DNA from: Vespa crabro
Lineage: Eukaryota > Arthropoda > Insecta > Hymenoptera > Vespidae
Assembly (NCBI RefSeq): GCF_910589235.1
Contig: NC_060955.1
Span: 12,234,837 to 12,298,836 of the forward strand
Direction: 5' to 3'
Length of the DNA stretch: 64,000 bases
Part shown: positions 1 to 9,477 of the stretch, in pieces
Numbering within the stretch: position 1 is the stretch's first letter
Layout of the letters: each line of letters opens with the position of its first letter
Translations under genes and position numbers: made by a program
The notes under the pieces: model-generated
Database searches by the model: none
The model's input: only the letters and a program-made list of their open reading frames with translations
Told to the model about the DNA's origin: nothing

Positions 1-11
1 CCTTGTGTCTT

Positions 12-25
12 AACGTATATACGTT
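12..25. other. Perfect 14-bp palindrome of class A (representative)
   Basis: AACGTATATACGTT is its own reverse complement. It sits 11 bases into class-A monomers and is absent from class B, which keeps only TATATACG there. It is present in about 65 of the 76 class-A copies. The 11 copies at 37231, 39599, 40276, 40953, 41968, 42983, 43660, 44675, 45352, 46367 and 47044 read TTATCGTATATACGTT, which shortens the dyad to CGTATATACG. A symmetric protein site or extruded hairpin is possible; nothing in the sequence proves either. Confidence 0.9.
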
Positions 26-173
26 TTTTCGTTCATAATGGCGTACCATCGAAATACGAAATAATGAAATCTCATTCAAATTCAATTAGTTTATATTCTG
101 TCGACGCATAACAAAGATTATTACAAGAATATATCTTCCTGACTGTGTGTAAATAGTAGTTTTCACATGAAAA

Positions 174-196
174 TTGTCGAAAAATGAGATCGACAA
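174..196. other. 6-bp inverted repeat with 11-nt spacer, class A (representative)
   Basis: TTGTCG (174-179) pairs with CGACAA (191-196). B2 keeps five pairs (TGTCG/CGACA). B1 reads TGTAG and breaks it. It is short enough to be chance; recorded because all A copies I inspected carry it. Confidence 0.5.
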
Positions 197-246
197 ATGC
201 GAATTTCTTTAATTGCAGAGATGTAATCGTGAAAGCATTGAACTAA

Positions 247-310
247 CTCGTACCACAGCTTGAGAAATGTTTCCAATCTATTCGGACATTGTATTTCTGA
301 AGATCAAACA
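247..310. other. Conserved block shared by class A and class B (representative)
   Basis: From CTCGTACCACAGCTT through TTCGGACATTGTATTTC to GAAGATCAAACAT, nearly all monomers agree regardless of class, with mainly GAGAAATG/GAGAATTG/CAGAAATG, CAATC(T/G/A)ATTC and rare private changes varying. The first 60 bases, by contrast, differ strongly between A and B. Such a profile is what a protein-bound segment would give. It is also what recent homogenisation across classes would give, so function is inference. Confidence 0.7.
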
Positions 311-339
311 TCCATTTTATCTTGGAATCGACGTTATAA

Positions 340-677
340 CCGTGTTTCATATTTTATATACGATTATTAGCTCATAAAGAAGTATCATCGAAATACGAAA
401 TTTGAAATCTCAATCAATATCAATGCTTTTATATTCTATCGACGCAGAATATACAATGGAACAAGATCATAAGTTTGTCACTATGTGTAAATACGAGTTT
501 CAACATGAATATTGTAGAAAAATGAGATCGACACATGCGAATTTCGTTAATTGCTGAGATTTAAACGTGAAAGCATTGAACTAACTCGTACCACAGCTTG
601 AGAATTGTTTCCAATCGATTCGGACATTGTATTTCTGAAGATCAAACATCTATTTTATCTTGGAATCGACGTTTTAA
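340..677. repeat. Class B monomer (B1 type), representative, 338 bp
   Basis: Class B starts CC(G/T)TGTTTCATATTTTATA, then GATTATTAGCTCATAAAG, and has ATCGACGCAGAATATAC where A has GTCGACGCATAA. B1 is marked by CAATGGAACAAGATCAT, GTTTCAACATG and TGTAGAAAAATGAG. By hand count this copy has 53 C and 53 G (31% GC) and 16 CpG. It is roughly four fifths identical to class A by eye; the last third is nearly the same in both. It follows A1 monomers throughout the left half. Confidence 0.95.
430..453. other. Perfect 8-bp inverted repeat with 8-nt loop, class B (representative)
   Basis: TATATTCT (430-437), loop ATCGACGC (438-445), AGAATATA (446-453). Class A keeps the left arm but has CATAACAAAG or CATAATAAAG in place of the right arm, so the stem is lost there. 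In the 5-mer region and in the open-frame 4-mer variant, AGAATACAC reduces the stem to TATTCT/AGAATA. Confidence 0.88.
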
Positions 678-1016
678 CCTTGTGTCTTAACGTATATACG
701 TTTTTTCGTTCATAATGGCGTACCATCGAAATACGAAATAATGAAATCTCATTCAAATTCAATTAGTTTATATTCTGTCGACGCATAATAAAGATTACAA
801 CAAGAATATATCTTCCTGACTGTGTGTAAATAGAAGTTTTCACATGAAAATTGTCGAAAAATGAGATCGACAAATGCGAATTTTGTTAAATACTGAGATA
901 AAATCGTGAACACATTGAAATTACTCGTACCACAGCTTCAGAAATGTTTCCAATCAATTCGGACATTGTATTTCTGAAGATCAACCATTTATTTTATCTT
1001 GGAATCGACGTTATAA
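678..1016. repeat. Class A monomer, A2 type, representative, 339 bp
   Basis: A2 has the class-A 5' half but its own 3' half: GTTAAATGCTGAGATAAAATCG (here with TACTGAG), GAACACATTGAAATTAC, GCTTCAGAAATG, CAATCAATTCGG and ACATTTATTTTATC. In the left half it alternates with A1 so that the basic unit is A1-B1-A2-B2. It is the main class-A type of the right-hand 4-mer array. Its GCTGAGAT word resembles class B, so A2 may itself be an old A/B recombinant; this is inference. Confidence 0.93.
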
Positions 1017-1354
1017 CCTTGTTTCATATTTTATATACGATTATTAGCTCATAAAGAAGTATCATCGAAATACGAAATTTGAAATCTCAATCAATATCAA
1101 TGCTTTTATATTCTATCGACGCAGAATATACAAAGGAACAAGAACATATGTTTGTCACTATGTGTAAATACGAGTTTTAACATGAATATTGTCGAAAATT
1201 GAGATCGACACATGCGAATTTCGTTAATTGCTGAGATTTAATCGTGAAAGCATTGAACTAACTCGTACCACAGCTTGAGAATTGTTTCCAATCGATTCGG
1301 ACATTGTATTTCTGAAGATCAAACATCTATTTTATCTTGGAATCGACGTTTTAA
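1017..1354. repeat. Class B monomer, B2 type, representative, 338 bp
   Basis: B2 differs from B1 by CAAAGGAACAAGAACAT, GTTTTAACATG and TGTCGAAAATTGAG. It follows A2 in the left half. It supplies the 5' part of the hybrid monomers that become regular HOR members on the right. Confidence 0.93.
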
Positions 1355-3724
1355 CCTTGTGTCTTAACGTATATACGTTTTTTCGTTCATAATGGCGTAC
1401 CATCGTAATACGAAATAATGAAATCTCATTCAAATTCAATTAGTTTATATTCTGTCGACGCATAACAAAGATTATTACAAGAATATATCTTCCTGACTGT
1501 GTGTAAATAGAAGTTTTCACATGAAAATTGTCGAAAAATGAGATCGACAAATGCGAATTTCTTTAATTGCAGAGATGTAATCGTGAAATCATTGAACTTA
1601 CTCGTACCACAGCTTGAGAAATGTTTCCAATCTATTCGGACATTGTATTTCTGAAGATCAAACATCCATTTTATCTTGGAATCGACGTTATAACCGTGTT
1701 TCATATTTTATATACGATTATTAGCTCATAAAGAAGTATCATCGAAATACGAAATTTGAAATCTCAATCAATATCAATGCTTTTATATTCTATCGACGCA
1801 GAATATACAATGGAACAAGATCATAAGTTTGTCACTATGTTTAAATACGAGTTTCAACATGAATATTGTAGAAAAATGAGATCGACACATGCGAATTTCG
1901 TTAATTGCTGAGATTTAATCGTGAAAGCATTGAACTAACTCGTACCACAGCTTGAGAATTGTTTCCAATCGATTCGGACATTGTATTTCTGAAGATCAAA
2001 CATCTATTTTATCTTGGAATCGACGTTTTAACCTTGTGTCTTAACGTATATACGTTTTTTCGTTCATAATGGCGTACCATCGAAATACGAAATAATGAAA
2101 TCTCATTCAAATTCAATTAGTTTATATTCTGTCGACGCATAATAAAGATTACAACAAGAATATATCTTCCTGACTGTGTGTAAATAGAAGTTTTCACATG
2201 AAAATTGTCGAAAAATGAGATCGACAAATGCGAATTTCTTTAATTGCAGAGATGTAATCGTGAAATCATTGAACTTACTCGTACCACAGCTTGAGAAATG
2301 TTTCCAATCTATTCGGACATTGTATTTCTGAAGATCAAACATCCATTTTATCTTGGAATCGACGTTATAACCGTGTTTCATATTTTATATACGATTATTA
2401 GCTCATAAAGAAGTATCATCGAAATACGAAATTTGAAATCTCAATCAATATCAATGCTTTTATATTCTATCGACGCAGAATATACAATGGAACAAGATCA
2501 TAAGTTTGTCACTATGTGTAAATACGAGTTTCAACATGAATATTGTAGAAAAATGAGATCGACACATGCGAATTTCGTTAATTGCTGAGATTTAATCGTG
2601 AAAGCATTGAACTAACTCGTACCACAGCTTGAGAATTGTTTCCAATCGATTCGGACATTGTATTTCTGAAGATCAAACATCTATTTTATCTTGGAATCGA
2701 CGTTTTAACCTTGTGTCTTAACGTATATACGTTTTTTCGTTCATAATGGCGTACCATCGAAATACGAAATAATGAAATCTCATTCAAATTCAATTAGTTT
2801 ATATTCTGTCGACGCATAATAAAGATTACAACAAGAATATATCTTCCTGACTGTGTGTAAATAGAAGTTTTCACATGAAAATTGTCGAAAAATGAGATCG
2901 ACAAATGCGAATTTTGTTAAATGCTGAGATAAAATCGTGAACACATTGAAATTACTCGTACCACAGCTTCAGAAATGTTTCCAATCAATTCGGACATTGT
3001 ATTTCTGAAGATCAAACATTTATTTTATCTTGGAATCGACGTTATAACCTTGTTTCATATTTTATATACGATTATTAGCTCATAAAGAAGTATCATCGAA
3101 ATACGAAATTTGAAATCTCAATCAATATCAATGCTTTTATATTCTATCGACGCAGAATATACAAAGGAACAAGAACATAAGTTTGTCACTATGTGTAAAT
3201 ACGAGTTTTAACATGAATATTGTCGAAAATTGAGATCGACACATGCGAATTTCGTTAATTGCTGAGATTTAATCGTGAAAGCATTGAACTAACTCGTACC
3301 ACAGCTTGAGAATTGTTTCCAATCGATTCGGACATTGTATTTCTGAAGATCAAACATCTATTTTATCTTGGAATCGACGTTTTAACCTTGTGTCTTAACG
3401 TATATACGTTTTTTCGTTCATAATGGCGTACCATCGAAATACGAAATAATGAAATCTCATTCAATATCAATTAGTTTATATTCTGTCGACGCATAACAAA
3501 GATTATTACAAGAATATATCTTCCTGACTGTGTGTAAATAGAAGTTTTCACATGAAAATTGTCGAAAAATGAGATCGACAAATGCGAATTTCTTTAATTG
3601 CAGAGATGTAATCGTGACATCATTGAACTTACTCGTACCACAGCTTGAGAAATGTTTCCAATCTATTCGGACATTGTATTTCTGAAGATCAAACATCCAT
3701 TTTATCTTGGAATCGACGTTATAA

Positions 3725-4061
3725 CCGTGTTTCATATTTTATATACGATTATTAGCTCATAAAGAAGTATCATCGAAATACGAAATTTGAAATCTCAATC
3801 AATATCAATGCTTTTATATTCTATCGACGCAGAATATACAATGGAACAAGATCATAAGTTTGTCACTATGTGTAAATACGAGTTTCATCATGAATATTGT
3901 AGAAAATGAGATCGACACATGCGAATTTCGTTAATTGCTGAGATTTAATCGTGAAAGCATTGAACTAACTCGTACCACAGCTTGAGAATTGTTTCCAATC
4001 GATTCGGACATTGTATTTCTGAAGATCAAACATCTATTTTATCTTGGAATCGACGTTTTAA
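3725..4061. repeat. 337-bp B1 monomer with the only register-changing indel
   Basis: TGTAGAAAATGAG replaces TGTAGAAAAATGAG, losing one A near 3902, and TTTCATCATG replaces TTTCAACATG just upstream. The equivalent monomer of copy 2 (from 8463) has neither change. Every other monomer start I located fits 339 for class A and 338 for class B. Confidence 0.85.
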
Positions 4062-4738
4062 CCTTGTGTCTTAACGTATATACGTTTTTTCGTTCATAAT
4101 GGCGTACCATCGAAATACGAAATAATGAAATCTCATTCAAATTCAATTAGTTTATATTCTGTCGACGCATAATAAAGATTACAACAAGAATATATCTTCC
4201 TGACTGTGTGTAAATAGAAGTTTTCACATGAAAATTGTCGAAAAATGAGATCGACAAATGCGAATTTTGTTAAATGCTGAGATAAAATCGTGAACACATT
4301 GAAATTACTCGTACCACAGCTTCAGAAATGTTTCCAATCAATTCGGACATTGTATTTCTGAAGATCAAACATTTATTTTATCTTGGAATCGACGTTATAA
4401 CCTTGTTTCATATTTTATATACGATTATTAGCTCATAAAGAAGTATCATCGAAATACGAAATTTGAAATCTCAATCAATATCAATGCTTTTATATTCTAT
4501 CGACGCAGAATATACAAAGGAACAAGAACATAAGTTTGTCACTATGTGTAAATACGAGTTTTAACATGAATATTGTCGAAAATTGAGATCGACACATGCG
4601 AATTTCGTTAATTGCTGAGATTTAATCGTGAAAGCATTGAACTAACTCGTACCACAGCTTGAGAATTGTTTCCAATCGATTCGGACATTGTATTTCTGAA
4701 GATCAAACATCTATTTTATCTTGGAATCGACGTTTTAA

Positions 4739-7700
4739 CCTTGTGTCTTAACGTATATACGTTTTTTCGTTCATAATGGCGTACCATCGAAATACGAAAT
4801 AATGAAATCTCATTCAAATTCAATTAGTTTATATTCTGTCGACGCATAACAAAGATTATTACAAGAATATATCTTCCTGACTGTGTGTAAATAGTAGTTT
4901 TCACATGAAAATTGTCGAAAAATGAGATCGACAAATGCGAATTTCTTTAATTGCAGAGATGTAATCGTGAAAGCATTGAACTAACTCGTACCACAGCTTG
5001 AGAAATGTTTCCAATCTATTCGGACATTGTATTTCTGAAGATCAAACATCCATTTTATCTTGGAATCGACGTTATAACCGTGTTTCATATTTTATATACG
5101 ATTATTAGCTCATAAAGAAGTATCATCGAAATACGAAATTTGAAATCTCAATCAATATCAATGCTTTTATATTCTATCGACGCAGAATATACAATGGAAC
5201 AAGATCATAAGTTTGTCACTATGTGTAAATACGAGTTTCAACATGAATATTGTAGAAAAATGAGATCGACACATGCGAATTTCGTTAATTGCTGAGATTT
5301 AAACGTGAAAGCATTGAACTAACTCGTACCACAGCTTGAGAATTGTTTCCAATCGATTCGGACATTGTATTTCTGAAGATCAAACATCTATTTTATCTTG
5401 GAATCGACGTTTTAACCTTGTGTCTTAACGTATATACGTTTTTTCGTTCATAATGGCGTACCATCGAAATACGAAATAATGAAATCTCATTCAAATTCAA
5501 TTAGTTTATATTCTGTCGACGCATAATAAAGATTACAACAAGAATATATCTTCCTGACTGTGTGTAAATAGAAGTTTTCACATGAAAATTGTCGAAAAAT
5601 GAGATCGACAAATGCGAATTTTGTTAAATACTGAGATAAAATCGTGAACACATTGAAATTACTCGTACCACAGCTTCAGAAATGTTTCCAATCAATTCGG
5701 ACATTGTATTTCTGAAGATCAACCATTTATTTTATCTTGGAATCGACGTTATAACCTTGTTTCATATTTTATATACGATTATTAGCTCATAAAGAAGTAT
5801 CATCGAAATACGAAATTTGAAATCTCAATCAATATCAATGCTTTTATATTCTATCGACGCAGAATATACAAAGGAACAAGAACATATGTTTGTCACTATG
5901 TGTAAATACGAGTTTTAACATGAATATTGTCGAAAATTGAGATCGACACATGCGAATTTCGATAATTGCTGAGATTTAATCGTGAAAGCATTGAACTAAC
6001 TCGTACCACAGCTTGAGAATTGTTTCCAATCGATTCGGACATTGTATTTCTGAAGATCAAACATCTATTTTATCTTGGAATCGACGTTTTAACCTTGTGT
6101 CTTAACGTATATACGTTTTTTCGTTCATAATGGCGTACCATCGTAATACGAAATAATGAAATCTCATTCAAATTCAATTAGTTTATATTCTGTCGACGCA
6201 TAACAAAGATTATTACAAGAATATATCTTCCTGACTGTGTGTAAATAGAAGTTTTCACATGAAAATTGTCGAAAAATGAGATCGACAAATGCGAATTTCT
6301 TTAATTGCAGAGATGTAATCGTGAAATCATTGAACTTACTCGTACCACAGCTTGAGAAATGTTTCCAATCTATTCGGACATTGTATTTCTGAAGATCAAA
6401 CATCCATTTTATCTTGGAATCGACGTTATAACCGTGTTTCATATTTTATATACGATTATTAGCTCATAAAGAAGTATCATCGAAATACGAAATTTGAAAT
6501 CTCAATCAATATCAATGCTTTTATATTCTATCGACGCAGAATATACAATGGAACAAGATCATAAGTTTGTCACTATGTTTAAATACGAGTTTCAACATGA
6601 ATATTGTAGAAAAATGAGATCGACACATGCGAATTTCGTTAATTGCTGAGATTTAATCGTGAAAGCATTGAACTAACTCGTACCACAGCTTGAGAATTGT
6701 TTCCAATCGATTCGGACATTGTATTTCTGAAGATCAAACATCTATTTTATCTTGGAATCGACGTTTTAACCTTGTGTCTTAACGTATATACGTTTTTTCG
6801 TTCATAATGGCGTACCATCGAAATACGAAATAATGAAATCTCATTCAAATTCAATTAGTTTATATTCTGTCGACGCATAATAAAGATTACAACAAGAATA
6901 TATCTTCCTGACTGTGTGTAAATAGAAGTTTTCACATGAAAATTGTCGAAAAATGAGATCGACAAATGCGAATTTCTTTAATTGCAGAGATGTAATCGTG
7001 AAATCATTGAACTTACTCGTACCACAGCTTGAGAAATGTTTCCAATCTATTCGGACATTGTATTTCTGAAGATCAAACATCCATTTTATCTTGGAATCGA
7101 CGTTATAACCGTGTTTCATATTTTATATACGATTATTAGCTCATAAAGAAGTATCATCGAAATACGAAATTTGAAATCTCAATCAATATCAATGCTTTTA
7201 TATTCTATCGACGCAGAATATACAATGGAACAAGATCATAAGTTTGTCACTATGTGTAAATACGAGTTTCAACATGAATATTGTAGAAAAATGAGATCGA
7301 CACATGCGAATTTCGTTAATTGCTGAGATTTAATCGTGAAAGCATTGAACTAACTCGTACCACAGCTTGAGAATTGTTTCCAATCGATTCGGACATTGTA
7401 TTTCTGAAGATCAAACATCTATTTTATCTTGGAATCGACGTTTTAACCTTGTGTCTTAACGTATATACGTTTTTTCGTTCATAATGGCGTACCATCGAAA
7501 TACGAAATAATGAAATCTCATTCAAATTCAATTAGTTTATATTCTGTCGACGCATAATAAAGATTACAACAAGAATATATCTTCCTGACTGTGTGTAAAT
7601 AGAAGTTTTCACATGAATATTGTCGAAAAATGAGATCGACAAATGCGAATTTTGTTAAATGCTGAGATAAAATCGTGAACACATTGAAATTACTCGTACC

Positions 7701-9477
7701 ACAGCTTCAGAAATGTTTCCAATCAATTCGGACATTGTATTTCTGAAGATCAAACATTTATTTTATCTTGGAATCGACGTTATAACCTTGTTTCATATTT
7801 TATATACGATTATTAGCTCATAAAGAAGTATCATCGAAATACGAAATTTGAAATCTCAATCAATATCAATGCTTTTATATTCTATCGACGCAGAATATAC
7901 AAAGGAACAAGAACATAAGTTTGTCACTATGTGTAAATACGAGTTTTAACATGAATATTGTCGAAAATTGAGATCGACACATGCGAATTTCGTTAATTGC
8001 TGAGATTTAATCGTGAAAGCATTGAACTAACTCGTACCACAGCTTGAGAATTGTTTCCAATCGATTCGGACATTGTATTTCTGAAGATCAAACATCTATT
8101 TTATCTTGGAATCGACGTTTTAACCTTGTGTCTTAACGTATATACGTTTTTTCGTTCATAATGGCGTACCATCGAAATACGAAATAATGAAATCTCATTC
8201 AATTTCAATTAGTTTATATTCTGTCGACGCATAACAAAGATTATTACAAGAATATATCTTCCTGACTGTGTGTAAATAGAAGTTTTCACATGAAAATTGT
8301 CGAAAAATGAGATCGACAAATGCGAATTTCTTTAATTGCAGAGATGTAATCGTGACATCATTGAACTTACTCGTACCACAGCTTGAGAAATGTTTCCAAT
8401 CTATTCGGACATTGTATTTCTGAAGATCAAACATCCATTTTATCTTGGAATCGACGTTATAACCGTGTTTCATATTTTATATACGATTATTAGCTCATAA
8501 AGAAGTATCATCGAAATACGAAATTTGAAATCTCAATCAATATCAATGCTTTTATATTCTATCGACGCAGAATATACAATGGAACAAGATCATAAGTTTG
8601 TCACTATGTGTAAATACGAGTTTCAACATGAATATTGTAGAAAAATGAGATCGACACATGCGAATTTCGTTAATTGCTGAGATTTAATCGTGAAAGCATT
8701 GAACTAACTCGTACCACAGCTTGAGAATTGTTTCCAATCGATTCGGACATTGTATTTCTGAAGATCAAACATCTATTTTATCTTGGAATCGACGTTTTAA
8801 CCTTGTGTCTTAACGTATATACGTTTTTTCGTTCATAATGGCGTACCATCGAAATACGAAATAATGAAATCTCATTCAAATTCAATTAGTTTATATTCTG
8901 TCGACGCATAATAAAGATTACAACAAGAATATATCTTCCTGACTGTGTGTAAATAGAAGTTTTCACATGAAAATTGTCGAAAAATGAGATCGACAAATGC
9001 GAATTTTGTTAAATGCTGAGATAAAATCGTGAACACATTGAAATTACTCGTACCACAGCTTCAGAAATGTTTCCAATCAATTCGGACATTGTATTTCTGA
9101 AGATCAAACATTTATTTTATCTTGGAATCGACGTTATAACCTTGTTTCATATTTTATATACGATTATTAGCTCATAAAGAAGTATCATCGAAATACGAAA
9201 TTTGAAATCTCAATCAATATCAATGCTTTTATATTCTATCGACGCAGAATATACAAAGGAACAAGAACATAAGTTTGTCACTATGTGTAAATACGAGTTT
9301 TAACATGAATATTGTCGAAAATTGAGATCGACACATGCGAATTTCGTTAATTGCTGAGATTTAATCGTGAAAGCATTGAACTAACTCGTACCACAGCTTG
9401 AGAATTGTTTCCAATCGATTCGGACATTGTATTTCTGAAGATCAAACATCTATTTTATCTTGGAATCGACGTTTTAA
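4739..9477. repeat. 14-mer HOR, copy 2 (4739 bp)
   Basis: Dimers start at 4739, 5416, 6093, 6770, 7447, 8124 and 8801 in the same subtype order as copy 1. Rare variants are shared with copy 1, for example TTTAAACGTG in the first B monomer and TCAACCATTT at the end of the first A2. By eye I noted only a handful of differences: TTCGATAATTGC near 5960, ACATGAATATTG near 7614, TTTCAATTAG at 8202, and the absence of the two changes in the 337-bp monomer. Confidence 0.93.

Larger units (their letters stand above)
1..339. repeat. Class A monomer (A1 type), representative, 339 bp
   Basis: This is the first monomer of the window. Class A is recognised by the start CCTTGTGTCTTAACG, a T6 tract, the word AATGGCGTACCATCG, a SalI-type GTCGAC near base 100 and CATAA(C/T)AAAG just after it. 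It is one base longer than class B because it reads AATAATGAAAT where B reads AATTTGAAAT. Subtypes of A1 differ at a few sites: CATAACAAAG or CATAATAAAG, TAGTAG or TAGAAG, and GAAAGCATTGAACTAA, GAAATCATTGAACTTA or GACATC. The subtype with TAGTAG and AACTAA starts at 1, 4739, 9478, 13878 and 29787 and marks HOR boundaries. Confidence 0.95.
1..4738. repeat. 14-mer HOR, copy 1 (4738 bp)
   Basis: Seven dimers start at 1, 678, 1355, 2032, 2709, 3386 and 4062. The A monomers run A1(TAGTAG), A2, A1(CATAAC), A1(CATAAT), A2, A1(GACATC), A2; each is followed by B1 or B2 to match. The dimer starting at 3386 is 1 bp short because of a deletion in its B monomer. The next copy repeats the same order. The window begins exactly at a monomer boundary, so an earlier copy may lie outside. 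Confidence 0.93.

Noticed and set aside
26..45. CENP-B-box-like TTCGTTCATAATGGCG in class A
   Set aside because: Against the pattern TTCGNNNNANNCGGG it has TTCG but T in place of the central A and TGGC in place of CGGG. Not a credible match; no better one was seen on either strand.
45..70. Internal heptad CGAAATA-CGAAAT as evidence of a shorter ancestral repeat
   Set aside because: Only two to three steps long and not extended elsewhere in the monomer; I could not see a half-monomer (169-bp) duplication either.
108..118. AATAAAG polyadenylation-like words and TATATA boxes in each monomer
   Set aside because: Expected by chance at this AT content and fixed only because the monomer is repeated. 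Satellite transcription is possible but the sequence does not show a promoter or 3' end.
1426..1704. Minus-strand open frame of 92 codons repeated dozens of times (starts ATGAAACACGG)
   Set aside because: It crosses the A/B monomer boundary, recurs only because the repeat recurs, is cut to 62 codons or closed by single substitutions in sister monomers, and has no recognisable domain. All other minus-strand copies are rejected for the same reasons.
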